DNA of 64,000 nt from Dermacentor variabilis (GCF_050947875.1 NC_134569.1:204966127-205030126); one strand, 5' to 3'; positions 1-12,107 are shown, counted from the stretch's first letter. Program-made: numbers and translations. Notes: generated by a model not told the origin, from the sequence alone.

Positions 1-258
1 CATTTCGTTTATGAATAATCCCTTATGTCCGGGCACCCAAAGCACTGTAATGAATTTATGTGGACATGCACTAGAAAATGAAATGTACGTGAAATGTTGG
101 TTCCACTATTTGCTGTGAGCGTCGAACATAAAGGTAAAACTCCTTATTATGACTACCATCTGTATTAAGTTAGTTCGCTAAAGCTAACACTACAGCTAGG
201 AATTCAGCCAAAAATACGGATGGGAAGCCCGGAGTCCTAACTAAGAATGACCACTCTA
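1..258 (-). mobile_element. LINE fragment, RNase H domain (I/Jockey-like)
   Basis: Read on the minus strand this encodes the C-terminal part of a LINE RNase H domain; the phrase LWVPGHKGLFINEM is visible near positions 1-45. The stretch aligns by eye along its whole length with about 2635-2890, which carries LWVPGHRGLYMN, so both are copies of one family. The element runs off the left edge of the window. Substitutions and indels relative to the second copy suggest an old, inactive insertion. Confidence 0.7.
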
Positions 259-1625
259 GAGTGTTGGGACTCTGGGTAATGCTTAGGCCTGGAACCTTCC
301 AGGCACAGAGATGAGTAGCTTCGGGAGTAGGACCGAAATATAACGGGTTTATTTTACATTATTTACACTGGCTCCAGATATGGAAGCCCACTCCATCTGG
401 GAGCACTATGTGCCTGAGCACACATCAGGACACACATGTCAGCAGACGTCAGGACACGTATGCTGACGTCAGGACACACTCACTGCACCTAGGTTGACCG
501 CTTTTAAAACAGTCGTCTTCCCTAGGCAATTAGACTACGGAATCTTATGACTGTGTCCCGGCCAATCACAGTCGTCGGATCGTCCGCAAAACCTCGCCCA
601 TGACGTTGCCCTGTTCCACCGGATTCCGCCTCTAATGTTGCGCGATCACCCCGCATAGGAGGCAACCACGTGCAAAACTAGGAACTTGATATCGACGCCG
701 TTCCCGTGGAAAGTCCTCGATGTTGGCCGCTTTTGTCAATTAGTGGGCTCTTCGTGCGTGATGGTCCGCTTGTCAGTGTCAGGTTCAGGTAGAGTGGTCT
801 TAGCAGTAGTTAACGCTTCCATGGAGGTCTGTGGCTGTTCCCTCAAGGTGAACTCCTTTGCTTGCGCGTTACAGTCTATGTATGTTCCCGTCGCTGTCTG
901 GGCACCCGCTGACGAAGGGACTGCCTTGTGGGAAGCGTCCAAGGAATGCTCATCGCTGTTTTGAGACGCACCCAGAGCAGAACCTCTTAGCAGACGCGTG
1001 TATCACGTGGGGCGTAATTCACTAAGTGTTCCGTTTTCTGCATGACAAAAGGGTCGTTACTGACGAGCCACCCTTCCTAAATTATATGATCCCGATTGCG
1101 TTTTACCGGGACGTGTTCTCGCAAAATTACTACGAACCTCTCCAGAGTGCGTATTGCGTTGTGCATACAGGATCCCGCAGAGCGTAATTTCTCGTCGTTG
1201 CAACGCGCTCATTGCGGCACTGTGCAACACTTGCGGCTTCTGCGGTACTCGGCCTGCGTCGTGTCGTGGCATAGCTATGAGCATAATTGGGGGGATGATT
1301 GGCGTTCCCTCCACGCTCTGAATTCGCAGGTCGCCCCAGCCAGGGCCGCCATTGAGCGCGCGTGTGCTGCAGTCCCACATTGTGCCACAGTATGCGCGAG
1401 ATAGTTGAAATCGGCCATGCAGTGTGCGACGTGAAAATCTACAAGTGCCGTGGATAGGCGGCGATAGGACTTAGTTTCCGGAAATTATTTTCAGAAGAAA
1501 TACGAGACGCGACCACCTGAGTTCCTGAATGGCCGGTAAAACTGAAGTCTGAATTCCCACGATAGGAAACAATCGTGCCTTTCCTCGTAGGCGCCGTCCG
1601 CGATAGGCCATCAACGTGGCAGTTG
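259..1625. other. No gene recognised; GC-rich, repeat-like
   Basis: No open frame here resembles a known protein; the longest overlap each other on opposite strands and look like chance. Around 424-480 a short unit containing CGTCAGGACAC recurs about three times at 20-24 bp spacing and includes a perfect TGACGTCA (CRE-like) palindrome. Near 345 the phrase TTATTTTACATTATTTACA resembles one at about 3904, which suggests both flanks belong to related dispersed repeats, but I cannot define element ends. Confidence 0.4.
424..480. repeat. Short tandem units with CRE-like TGACGTCA
   Basis: Three imperfect units ending in CGTCAGGACAC or CATCAGGACAC lie in a row with 24- then 20-bp spacing. The third contains the full palindrome TGACGTCA, the consensus site for CREB/ATF factors. 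Whether it is bound is unknown; it may simply be part of a dispersed repeat such as an LTR. Confidence 0.5.
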
Positions 1626-1629
1626 TTAG

Positions 1630-2215
1630 TGTGCCACTCGGTCTGTGATAGTCCTAATGGAACCTCTTTGATACGAACTGGGGTTACTGGGTATGCGCCA
1701 CTGGGAATGTGCCGCTCTACAGGGACGAAAAAGATTCCTTATATTTATCTTACGCGGAGTTGAATCGCGCCATGTCACAAGTGTTCCTCAAGGACCGTAA
1801 CCCGACGCGTTAGCAGGCTGCGCCACAAATGCACTGGGTATGTGCCGCTTTTCAATGAACCTGTCCCCAACTCGGGTCACTGAGTATGTGTCACTGAGTG
1901 TGCGGAATGCGAGCGAACAATCCTCAGCGTTCGCAGGCACCTGTACGCCACGATTCTTGTCTTGGAGTGCCTCGGCAGTGGCACTAGCAGTGCCACTTCT
2001 TGTCATGGTCACTAGATGACTCGGCGCGTCCAGAAAGAAGCGCGAGAGAGCAGCCGTGTTGTCGCATGACGCGTTTGAAAGCGTTGTCACGCATCGGTAC
2101 GCTATGCACTTCGGAAGCCACGCTCAGGCTTCGCGGCGGTGGCGCTAGATGGCACCGAGGGTTATTAGGGAAGCGCGAAGCAAGAGTTCCACTGCAGTTC
2201 ACGCCTCATAGATAA
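1630..2215. repeat. Composite tick repeat, copy 1 (tRNA-like box plus ~60-bp units)
   Basis: This stretch contains degenerate units built on the phrase 'ACTGGGTATGTGCCGCT..TTCAATGAACCT', for example near 1684-1720 and 1830-1862, then a block containing CTTCGCGGCGGTGGCGCTAG near 2130. The same order of parts (tandem units, a GAATCG-type tRNA B-box-like segment, then CTTCGCGGnGGTGGCGCTA) is seen at 18180-18640. I recognise this as a family common in tick genomes. Copy 1 is more decayed than copy 2. Confidence 0.6.
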
Positions 2216-2634
2216 CTCGTTTCGGCGATCTCAATACGTTGCGCCAGTATATTATTTCAATGCACAAGCAGCACTGTGGACAGCCATCGTGAGATGGGTT
2301 CAACTGCAATATTTAATATTTGAAAAACCCTTCCCCTACCGTAAAATTGGGGTGAGCGAAGCTTGACCTGCGCGCACCTGACTTTCGTCATGGTTCAGTA
2401 TCCCACAGGTAACGGTGCCGGATCGCTTGGGCCTCCTGCTCCTTTAGGTCGGGATCATCTCGTTGTTGTCGGATTGCCTGTGCTCGGGCGTCTCAAGCGG
2501 CTGGATGGGCGGGCCGACGGCGAGCGCTTTCATGGGCGAGTTCTCGCCACCGCTCGACGGACGCTGCCCGTTACTCGGGGGGAACGCACAACGCGTGGCC
2601 GTCCGTTACGTTCAAGTACGTTACGTTCAGTTAC
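2216..2634. other. No gene recognised; GC-rich spacer
   Basis: A GC-rich block (about 2400-2610) is open in two plus-strand frames, neither with recognisable motifs. It ends in a small run of GTTACGTTCA-like units (about 2605-2640) directly before the LINE remnant. It may be the end of an unrecognised repeat. Confidence 0.3.
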
Positions 2635-3760
2635 GTTCATGTATAATCCCCTGTGACCAGGCACCCAAAGTGATATAATTAAATTTATGTGGTCAGGCAC
2701 TACAAAATGAAGTGTACGTAAAAGGCTAGCACGACTCCTCGTGAGCGATGTACACAAAGATAAAGAATCCGTTATTATGACTACCGTTGATATTGATGAA
2801 TTTAGTTTACGTATGGCTAACACTACAGCTAGATATTCAGTCATAAATACGGATAAGTAGTTCCCGATCCCAACTGAGAATGACAAGTCTACATACAGCA
2901 GGAGCGAAAATGCCAATTCCAGATTTTTTACACAATGTGAAACGTCTGTTGCAAGGAGACTATTTATACCTAAACGCAATAAATGACCTGGTAATAGTCC
3001 ATTTAATATATCCTGAGAAAGAAATTTTGCGTTTTTAGGGTACGTGTCTTCATAGATGATTTGTAGACCCTCTCACACATCACAAATTGGTGGGACCTGC
3101 CAAATACGTACATTTCATGGGTTAATCAATGTTTGTAGAAAGGCTACCTGTGGTATATGAAACCGGGGCCAGTGTACTCAGAAAAATAATGCAGGCTGAG
3201 AAATGAATATGTTTTTCAGACTTCTAATAGGGGATTTGTACATTCTTAAGAATGTTTGCACCGTCAGCAAGCGAAACCTGCACAACTATGAGTGCAACCT
3301 GACTTCTCGATGTAAGACATTATTAGCATCAAATTTCAGTAAACCGCAGCACAATCGCAGGGCATCCCGCTCGTTTAGAACAAGGGTTCGTAATTTATAA
3401 GCTGGGGCACCAGAAAATAGCACACATCCAAATTCTAAAATGGGCCGTGCGTACATATTATAAATCATTGCTAGTGGGTCTCTCTGCAGCCCCGTTCCAC
3501 TGTTGCATAGCTTACTTAGATTGCAACTGCTCTGAACCCTTTTTTTTTACTATATAGTCAATATGGCCAAGGCACGTGAGGGAGCCATCATAGGCTATAC
3601 CTAAGTACTTCGCCGACTCCACTTGAGGTATAGTCTCCAGACGGCAGGATAGCGATGTGTTAAGTCGTTTATTAAGGAGGAAACCCGATATCGAGCATTT
3701 TCTTACGTTAAGTGAAGGGCGAATCTTCTTTAACCACCTTTATATCGTGCAGAGATAGTT
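2635..3760 (-). mobile_element. Decayed I/Jockey-like LINE, RT C-terminus and RNase H
   Basis: On the minus strand the parts of a LINE ORF2 appear in order. Near 3735-3560 there is an RT C-terminal segment with KYLGIAYDGSLT. At 3286-3468 comes RPILEFGCVLFSGAP followed by ERDALRLCCGLLKFDANN. At 2640-2979 there is an RNase H domain with TEYLAVVLAIRKLN, ITDSLSL and LWVPGHRG. Between the open blocks are stops and frame changes, so this copy cannot make a protein. The RNase H domain places it in the I/Jockey-like group rather than L2/CR1. The 5' part (endonuclease, early RT) is missing. Confidence 0.8.
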
Positions 3761-4096
3761 CTGTAGTCGATAATATAGGGAGTGAAGGAATCCGTACGGG
3801 TTTCCTGCGTAGCAACTGCTACGATTGGGTGGATGTTTCATTATCCATTCATTAGTTACCTCTTGTAAGTGTTGAGGAGGACGTCGGGATGAAAACTTGG
3901 GAGGTTTATTTACATTATTTACAGTGAGAGTCAATTAACAGTCGTAAAGTCATTACGGGCCGGTAGCAACTCGGACGCTGTGGCCCGCAGCAAGAAGCTC
4001 GAAAGAGATGAATCAAGGAATGCTCTAGGAATGCTCTTCTGCTGCTCCCGGTCTGTGTCTTTTAAGCCCTTCGGTGTCTCGAAGACATGCCACGTT
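3761..4096. other. No gene recognised
   Basis: AT-rich spacer followed from about 3900 by GGTTTATTTACATTATTTAC, a phrase close to that at about 343-362. No coding or RNA signal is evident. Confidence 0.3.
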
Positions 4097-4180
4097 CGGC
4101 CAATAGGAGAGCCCGCTCAGGTGACGCCATTTTCGGCCAATCGGCCAGCCCGCTCGGGTGTCGTCATTTTCGGCCAATGG
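4097..4180. repeat. 37-bp tandem repeat carrying CCAAT boxes
   Basis: The octamer CGGCCAAT starts a unit at 4097, 4134 and 4171, a regular spacing of 37 bp. Each full unit continues into CCCGCTC(A/G)GGTG(A/T)CG(C/T)CATTTT. Every unit therefore presents a CCAAT box (NF-Y type) at fixed spacing, as is common in LTR or promoter regions. It lies 300 bp upstream of the LINE ORF1 beginning near 4507. Confidence 0.7.
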
Positions 4181-4506
4181 TAGGCGCCCGTGCGATGGTA
4201 TCACACCCGGCGGAGAGGGTCGCTTCTCCCTGCGGTCTTGCCTTGCTGACTTGCAATGCGACGTCAAAATAGATGGGTGGGGGCGACGCCGCCAGGTTTT
4301 CACGGCGCATTACAGCCGTCTTGCTTCGGGACCCACTTTACCCGCAACAGTGCCAGGCTCTCGCTTCAGTTTCGGGAAGAGTCAAGCAGTGAATAGCTCC
4401 ACCTGCGGCACACGAAGTAGGGGCCGCCTACTTGTTTGCACGTGCCGCGCCTCAGGAATGTGGTATCTGTGCTTCTGCGCTCCTTAATTAGCTGTGGTGC
4501 GATTCG

Positions 4507-5136
4507 ATGTGTTCTGGTGAACTCGAAGTAGGCCCAGGAAACGGTCCCGTATCTAACAGCTCCTCCTCGCCACGGAAGTCCGGAATGGCCGGTGAACTCA
4601 ATTCGCTGGCCATGAGGAACGCTGAAAGAACCTGCAGGGTACACCGAATTTACCAAGGCTTACATGGCAAACGATTTTCCCCCCTCCAAGAACGTGCCCT
4701 GAAAAGAAGGCGCACCGAAGCAACCTTCCAGTTCTCTTTAAAACCAAACCAAGACATATTTCCAAAGTACGATGTTCTTCACTGTGAAAGCAACACAGCC
4801 CTAAGAAAACTGTCGCAATTCCTAGTTTCTAAATGCCCAGTGAAGACGATAGGACGTTGCTACAAAGCCTCAAAGATGGCTAGCGGAGACCTCCTCGTCG
4901 AACTGACCAAGACAGATCAAGTTGAAAAGCTCGCAGAACTCACTAGTATTGGTGACATTAAGGTGACGATCTCTCCACATCGCTCGCTCAACACAAGCAG
5001 GGAAATAATATCAGCAGAAGATTATCTAACTCTTAGTGACGAAGAGCTCCTTGAAGGATTCCAAGATAAAAACGTAATTAGGGCACAGAGAATAAAGCTC
5101 GACGAAACCACCAACAGATCCCCACAAAACACGTAA
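4507..5136 (+). pseudogene. LINE ORF1 (gag-like RNA-binding protein), N-terminal block
   Basis: An open frame of 209 codons that reads as the N-terminal half of a Jockey/I-type ORF1. The frame then breaks at about 5136. Within the next 260 bases, in shifted frames, come zinc-knuckle remnants: CFKCQRFGHAS near 5230 and CVKCKGDHPAYSGSC near 5340. ORF1 of this family normally binds its own RNA as a nucleocapsid-like chaperone. The knuckles have lost cysteines (one Cys reads as Tyr) and sit in a different frame, so the gene is broken. The first methionine is the only plausible start, but the true family start may lie upstream. Confidence 0.7.
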
Positions 5137-6010
5137 CGCTCACATTTGGTACTAGTACTGTGCCCCGTTCACTCGACGCAGGATAATTGAAAATCAAGGT
5201 CCGACCATACATACCGAACCCAGGGCGGTGCTTCAAGTGCCAGAGGTTTGGGCACGCATCACAATCATACAGAGGAAAAGAAACATGCGCGAAATACCAA
5301 CGACCATCAATCTGACAACTGCAATGCTGCTGCACAATGTGTCAAATGCAAGGGCGACCATCCAGCTTACTCAGGGAGCTGCCCTTGCTGAAAGAGTGAA
5401 AAATTAATTGCAATGACTGTAAAAGCAAATATTTCATTTTATGAAGCGAGGAAACGGCTAGGGTACTTACCTCGATAAGATATGCCAGTGCGACACGGCA
5501 CCTGTTTCCCGAGTCTACGAGGTCGACGCAAGGTGTGTCTGTAGAAAATACCTTCGCCCCCTTGGTGGCAGCAGCCAGTGCTGCTCCCTCAACATCGAAG
5601 AACGCAGACCGCAGAGTCACGGGGCCCCAAGTTGAGCAGAACTCCACAGATCGAGATGCGCGTCTCGGCGCCTGGTTCTCGATCGCCCAGCGCCTAGGCG
5701 AAAGTCATGGAGGCCGACTCGAAAACCCCGGCGCCATCGACGCCGCAAGATGCGCACTCTGCGATCGTGGGAGGCGGAGGCATTTGTTTCGTATTCTAGC
5801 TCACGGCCGATGGGCGTTAGTTGCCCGAGTTGGCTCAGCTGTCTGTCTGGATGCGCACTCCCTGGAAGCGGGCCAAGGAAAAACATATTGTAATTGCGCC
5901 TAAAAAGGTACAGATAACCTGAACGGTTACCGCCCTTCATGAAAGTAATCAATTTTAGATACATGTAAGCTACAACTTCTAAAGTCACACGCACAATTTA
6001 ACAGTTTTAA
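5137..6010 (+). pseudogene. Remainder of LINE ORF1, frame-broken
   Basis: After the zinc knuckles, a plus-strand reading such as ISFYEARKRLGYLP (about 5435) and a proline/serine-rich stretch to about 5900 look like the C-terminal half of ORF1. Several stops and frame switches interrupt it. A minus-strand frame of similar length across 5617-5994 is a shadow. Confidence 0.5.
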
Positions 6011-6017
6011 TTGCATT

Positions 6018-8450
6018 ACAATGGTTTTCATCATCCATTGGAATTGCGGAGGCCTGATCCACAATCTAGGTGACATCAAAGACGTCACAATTAACTTCTC
6101 GTTAACAGCCTTATGTCTCCAATAGACAATCTGAGATCGCCAACGCAATAAGAGTTGAAAGAAGTCCAAAGTCTTTTGGTGCGACCGAGAGCAAGCAGGT
6201 AGGCTCCCTGGAGGTGTCGCGATCATAGTGGACAGTGGTGTTGCAGCTCGCGAAGTCAAGTTTGAAACTAATTATGAAGCGAGCCTAGTAACACAGCTTT
6301 TTTTTTAAACAATCACAACATGTTCTATATATCTGCAACCATGCCTAACATTTGTACTTAATGTCTTATAATCACATTTAAAACAACTACCACGGCATTA
6401 CATCTTAGTTGGGGACATTAATGCCCAATCCAATTTTCGGGATAGTGAGCAAACAGACACTAGAGGCCGTATTTTAAAAGATTTTATCCTGTGCAATAAT
6501 GTATGCCTACTCAACAAAGGAAAGAGCGCATACAGCTGCCCGAGCTCAGGAAAAGTGAGCTGTTTAGATTTTACAGGTTTTAATTGGCATGTTCCTAATG
6601 ACCCTTACGGAAGCAATCACTCTCTTGTTATGATAGGCTTGTCAAGCTCACCACAAACTATTCCGAGTAAACCCCGCCGCTGAAAGCTTCAACTAGCCGA
6701 CTAGTTACTATTACAAGAAAATGCCAGTTGCCATAAAATATTTTCCGAGATTCTTAGCGTCGATGAACTAAATGAAATAATCACAACCTGTATCACAAAT
6801 ACCCCCCCGCATAGCAACTCCTAAGTCTTCTGGAATAGTAAAAAACCACAAAGTTTGGTACACAGGACAATGCAAAGATACAAAAAGAGACAAAACAAAA
6901 TCTCGAGGATTTTCCGCAGATGCTCAACATATGACACTTATAAATTTTAGAAAGGCGAAAGCCAATGCATGCTGCATCCGTCTCGATGCTGAGAAAACTT
7001 CCTGGAAAAACTGCATATTATATATAAACAGTTCAATCACAACCATAAAAATGTGGGAATAAGTTCATAAACTATATGGCAGCTTGTCCCCCTTCGCAAT
7101 TTTGCTTTTAACAGCTCTCGCGACACAAACAAGTATAAGGGAACAGGCAGTCGTACTAGGGCAACAGTTCTCTAAAGTTTCGATTTCCTCACACCACAAA
7201 GACTCCTTCTTGAAGTGCCAACATAAAGCCGCAAGGCAGACTTCCTACAAGTGGCAGTACAAATGAGCATTATAATACACTAATTACACTTCAGGAAATC
7301 GAAAAAGTACTGTCCGCCGGTATACAGACAGCATCCGGCTCTAATGAAATACATTCGGAAATGTCAGCTCACCTCTCAGAAGCTGCCGTAAATGCACTTT
7401 TGCAATTCTTCAACAAAATGTGGGTATTAGGAAAAATACCGGTGGTTTGGAAAAAAGCTGTGATTGTGCCGTTTCTGAATCCTGCAACACCGACAACCAC
7501 CCCTGGCAGTTATAGGCCAATAGCTTGCACAAGTTGTCCCGCAAAATCATTTGAAAGTGTCGTGGGCATTAATTAGGCTGCAATTCTCTCTTCAATCATG
7601 TTAACTACTTGACATCCGCCAGTGTGGATTTAAAAAGGCTTGTTCAACAACTGACCACCTTGTCCGCCTAGAAAACACAGTCCGAGAAGCGTTCGCACAG
7701 AAGCAACACTGTCTAGCAGTCTTCTTTGATATGGAGAAGGTTTACGATACCACCTGGAGGTTTGAGATTCTCCGCGACCTAGCAGACCTTGGTATTGTAG
7801 GATGCTTAACTGCCTGAAAGACTTGCTGTCCGATCGTTCATTTCATGTACGCCTTGTCGCAACCCATTCGAAGAACTTTGTCCATGAGAATGGAGTGCCG
7901 CAGGGTTGTATTTTAAGTACGACAATTTTCATAGTAAAAGTGAACTCTACAGCAAAAATAATTCCAAGGTCCATTATGTATTCTGCATAGATCAATGACC
8001 TTCAAATAGCGTTCCCATCATGCGAGAGACAGACACAACTCACATTGAACAAACTCGCAATATGGCGGGACAGAAACGGATTTGAGTTTTCTCCAAAAGA
8101 AACACTTGCTGTTAGATTCTCACTCATAACAGGCCTACATGGTGAAACCACTCTGCGCCTAAATGACACCGTACTTCCAGTCAAGAAAGAACAATTTTCG
8201 TCATAACTTTTGACAAAAGGCTGCACATTCTTACCACACATAAACACCCTCCAAAAGAAAGCTTGCCACTCGCTGACTATACTCAAAGTACTGTCACATA
8301 AACACTGGGCGTCTGATAGAACACGCCTTTTGCACATCTTTCGCTCTTTGGTACGTTCCTGCTTAGAGTATGGCTGTATAACTTATGATTCAGCAAGACC
8401 GTCATACTTTAAAAAATGAGACCCAGTACATAACTCAGGCTGGCGTCTAT
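6018..8450 (+). pseudogene. LINE ORF2: endonuclease and reverse transcriptase, inactivated
   Basis: ORF2 begins with MVFIIHWNCGGLIHNLGD at about 6021, the first motif of an AP-like endonuclease. From about 7330 RT motifs follow: ASGSNEIHSEM, then WKKAVIVPFLNP, GSYRPIACTS, FFDMEKVYDTTW (motif with the first catalytic Asp) and GVPQGCILST. The YxDD box expected near 7990 is destroyed: the reading goes CIDQ then a stop, with NDLQIAF following in another frame. Further RT thumb motifs (LVRSCLEYGCITYDSA) occur near 8350. Numerous stops separate the blocks. Normally this protein nicks target DNA and primes reverse transcription there. Confidence 0.75.
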
Positions 8451-8819
8451 CATGCGGTTCAAACAGAACCTCTCCTATAGCCAGCCTGTATACACAAACA
8501 AATGAACCCCCCCTACAAAGTAGAACAGCTGCTCAGACCTTTGCATATATTCGGAAGGTACAATCTCTACCAAAACTTATTTGCTATCGACTTGTACCAA
8601 AATGTTCTTTCAGAATAATATTCAACCTACTAGACCACCGCTCCTGGCATTTGAAGAGATGTGTCAGAGCCGTGGCATAGTTGACACATTACCTGGCATT
8701 GCCCACAGACATGATCCACTACCCGCGCGGTTCATCTTTGCCACATCGATCTCACTCTAACACGGTTCCGTAAAGCACAACCTCAATCACAATACTTTAT
8801 TCAGTAATTCCTTGTACTA

Positions 8820-9600
8820 GAGGAAAAATACAGCTGCTTCATGGGCTTTTATACTAATGGTTCGAAAACGACTGGCCATATTAGAAGTGAAGTTCTCAAA
8901 TGGAACTGGGAAGAAATAATTAGACCTCCGCAGTACACATCCATCTTCACTGCTGAACGTTACGCCATTTCTACAGCTGTACAGAAAGTAGTAAAGGAGA
9001 ACCTCGGCCATAGTATTATATACACAGTCTCTATAAGTGTGCTCACAGCTCTTCACTCCAGAAATGCACGTACACCGCTATTGGGGGACATGACACACAA
9101 TGTAAGAAAAGCCACCACACAGGGACGGAACAATTATGCTGGGTTCCGAGCCACGTCGGACTCAGTGGGATTGAGAAAGCAGATGTATGCGCGGCACATG
9201 CCCGGCACAAAACAAATCAAGAAAATAAATATACCTTCTAAAGACTGAATGAAGTTGATACACTATAAACTAAGAGGAAAGTGACAGTCTGCTTGGAGCA
9301 ATCGTTTAATCAAGAAACTACACTTGTTAAAACCCGTGTTAAGCGAATGAAAATCTTGCGTTTCAAAGAAGTGATTATATGCAGTCTTCGCATAAGACAC
9401 ACACAGCTCAAAGACAAATTCTTACTAAGAAAACAAGACAGACCCCGTGTGGAGATGAACTAAGAGTAACCCACGTCTTATTTTCATGCAGAAAACTCGA
9501 AACACCGAGGAAGACGCTTTTTGCTGCGTTTTACAATGAACACACTCTTTTTCACCCAGATTTGATTTTAGGCGAATATGCGCTTGTTAATGTGTAATGT
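8820..9600 (+). pseudogene. LINE ORF2 C-terminus: RNase H and Cys/His tail
   Basis: RNase H motifs are readable: GFYTNGSKT (first catalytic Asp, here Asn), FTAERYAISTAV (catalytic Glu) and IIYTVSIS, where the expected DS Asp reads as Val. The tail at 9379-9597 contains C-D-E-L-R-VTHVLFSCRK, the Cys/His motif found at the end of these elements, followed by LFHPDLILGEYALVNV. Two catalytic acidic residues are replaced, so the domain would be inactive even without the stops. Confidence 0.7.
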
Positions 9601-9850
9601 GTTTTTAGCCTTCTAAGGGAAGCAGGTGTTCTCAGAAAACTTTATAACCTCACTGCATGCTTCACTAGATATTACAGAACACGTCATGCAACGTTTAATC
9701 TTTGAGAAGAAGACTGAGGTTTGACCCTCCGGGCTCTTGCCCAGAAAAGGACTCACTGAGATGACCCAACTTTTTAAAGAATTATACCTCGTGTTAGGCG
9801 CATGATAGCCTTAGTTTCTCGTGTGCCCTTAAACTTAACACACCTACATT

Positions 9851-9960
9851 ATCTTATACATATTGAGCATACCTGTGTCCATCCTCGACCAGTCTCGCCT
9901 TTCGTCCTAGTCTGCTGTCGTCCAATTTTACTGCATCGAGCCATGCGCACAAATTTTATA
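9851..9960. other. Short spacer, nothing recognised
   Basis: No signal seen between the LINE 3' end and the MITE-like repeat that begins near 9963. Confidence 0.3.
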
Positions 9961-9962
9961 TA

Positions 9963-10255
9963 CAGGGTGGTAATTTCTAAGTGTTATGGAGTGTTGAAAA
10001 TCGCCTGTGGGAGAAAGCATAATTCTTATCCTTCATCTGGATTATTCGAAAGGGCGGTCATTAGGAACACGAAAAATCTAGATATTAGATTAATTAACAA
10101 AAGTGACTAATTATTTTCATAATTAATTAGTCACGCCGCCCTTCGCTCTGTTTGCAATGTACCGCACGAGACAGATTATCCATGCCAGCCAATATATCGC
10201 GAAGTGAAAACAGATATAGAGCCATGCTCAAATTTCCCAATAGCGACTATCGTAA
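9963..10255. repeat. Fragment of a dispersed tick repeat (MITE-like)
   Basis: Starts with CAGGGTGGTAATTTCTAAG and continues through AATCGCCTGTGGGAGAAAGC, CTTCATCTGGATTATTCGAA and alternating ATTAATTAACAA/TAATTAGTCAC segments. I recognise this succession from a very common tick repeat that opens with AGGGTG and contains AATTAATT stretches. I could not find a matching opposite terminus, so only part of the element is present. Confidence 0.45.
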
Positions 10256-10489
10256 TCATTGGTGATTTGTTGTCATAAATATTTCTCGTGCTTATTTTGT
10301 TATCCAATTTAAGAATTGTCCTGCACAGTCTGTTTCGATTATGGTTTCGCTATTTCTATGAAAACAACTTGGCCAGTTTTCCACACCTACAGCCGCGTTT
10401 ACCCTCGTGGTGCCAGCTGCCAGTTAAACCGCCAGTCTGCGACACCATTTGCAGGTTTTTGGCTTCTCCTCAATTGGTCACATTATGGG

Positions 10490-10665
10490 CGGCATTGCAA
10501 TCACTTTGTGAGGTGTTTATAGGGACCGCCACCTGAGGGCGGTGCGAGTGTCGTCCTACGAGGAGTCGATTAGACCGGCAACTGGCTCGATGGATTCCGA
10601 CAGGGTCATTCTGGACTCGCTCTTGGCTTTCGCCAAGGACGCGCAGCTCCTAGGACGGCTCTGAA
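10490..10665 (+). mobile_element. Possible LINE ORF2 C-terminal tail
   Basis: A short plus-strand frame ends with SDRVILDSLLAFAKDAQLL and a stop at about 10665. The spacing and pattern (acidic residue, hydrophobic helix, then a short Leu-rich end) match the last residues of LINE ORF2 proteins. Nothing upstream confirms it, so this is tentative. Confidence 0.35.
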
Positions 10666-12107
10666 TGCGCCTCCCCCCTCCACTTCCTATTTCCCATTAT
10701 AGGCCTTCGAGCCGTCCCCAAACGAATACATCTTGTCATCATCATCATGAGGTGTTCATACAGAGCAGACAACTGCATTTTAAAAGCGGGTTCGTTCCTA
10801 ATTCCTTAAAATTTCACCATCACTGTATCCGATGTTCTGAAACTGATCCACTCGTCTCCAAATACCCAATACAGCTCCATTTATTTCTTGAAGGACGTAA
10901 AATGAAAAGGACCTCCTTAAAGCAGTTAAGTAGAACGCCCAATATACATTCGAAAATGATATCTGTGCATTGCGAGTAGGACATCATGTACATTTTTTTG
11001 TCGTTCAGACTGCTACGCATTCCTGGGTTGTTGGTAGGCTAGTATCTGCCTTAGGAATAAATCATATGCAACAACTGCGAGCATAATTTAAAAGTGTAAA
11101 AAGTTTATAGGCTGCTTCAAAAAAACGCCAGTCACGTAAAGATTGGGCTGTACCTATTACTGCTCTTCGTTTCTATTTGTGATTTTGCAGGTAATTTGCA
11201 TGTATTTTTTAATAACTAAGTTCCCGTATATTGTCTTTGGAGCTAACCTGTATAGGGCAGAGAAGCAACAAAGGTCTGTGTGGTGACAATATCAAAGTTG
11301 CTATTTAGCACTTTTGTCGTCAGAGGACCACGCAGAAATAAAAAAAAAACTCTTGCACAAGTAGTCAACGATTGACAGAAGCTATTTATATTAAATTCCA
11401 GATCTCATTAGCTCTGATAATGGAACTTGTAAAAGCTGCACCTACGTCACTCGAGGTACGCGTAAGCTTTTTACTGATATGTATAAACAGGTGTCGCATA
11501 GATTTTCCCCCTCCCCACCCACTCCTTCTGTCTTCCATCGATGTGCACCATTGTCTACGTATCTGCGGTAGAGTGTCAGTGTAGGCTACTACAATGTCCA
11601 GGGTCAAAACAGCATTCAGCCTACTGGCCCGGTTTGTCCACGAGGTAAAATGACGTAGCGGAAAAATGCGAATAGACATTTCGTTTCCCTAACACGTCCA
11701 ACACGAATAATTGCTGTGTACGTTGAGTGCTTGAAACACGAATCTGGAAGGCAACTGCTCACAAAGGTTTTATTGCAGCTGCATGAGCACCACACATCAG
11801 ATCATGTATTATGCAACTGTTTAATCATCAGCATTTCGGTATCATGGCTGTACGTAGGTCTATTCTCTTACCACGGAATAATCACGAAATCAAGAAGTTG
11901 ATAATTTATAAAGCGTGAATGCGTGCTTAATACAGCTAAACTAGGAAGAGGACGCGTCGAAGGCACTTCAGACAACAGAAATTGTTCTAAGAGCTAGAAA
12001 GGAAACGCGCAAAATATTACGCTCTTTAGTTCCGAATCATTCTCTAAACAAAAGAGGAAAAAATGCACATATATAAAAAGGAATAAGTCCAGTTCAAAGT
12101 GCTTCAG
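10666..12107. other. Intergenic, 3' flank of the M13 gene
   Basis: No coding region recognised. On the minus strand this is downstream of the M13 peptidase-like gene and carries its likely polyadenylation signal. Short frames at 11372-11679 on both strands are overlapping and featureless. Confidence 0.4.
11769..11774 (-). terminator. Candidate polyadenylation signal AATAAA
   Basis: TTTATT on the plus strand reads AATAAA on the minus strand, 334 bases past the stop codon of the M13-like gene. It is one candidate; other AT-rich sites nearby could also serve. Confidence 0.4.

Larger units (their letters stand above)
4480..9850 (+). mobile_element. Near full-length but dead I/Jockey-like LINE
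   Basis: The parts follow the order of a complete LINE: ORF1 with zinc knuckles (4507-5400), endonuclease (about 6018-6720), reverse transcriptase (about 7270-8440), RNase H (about 8820-9250) and a Cys/His C-terminal tail ending near 9597. The 3' UTR ends around 9800-9850 with a phrase like GGCGCATGATAGCCTTAG, which I associate with tick elements of this type. Every domain carries stops or frame changes, so it is a fossil. Its length, about 5.4 kb, fits the family. It also differs from the neighbouring minus-strand copy at 2635-3760. Confidence 0.75.
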
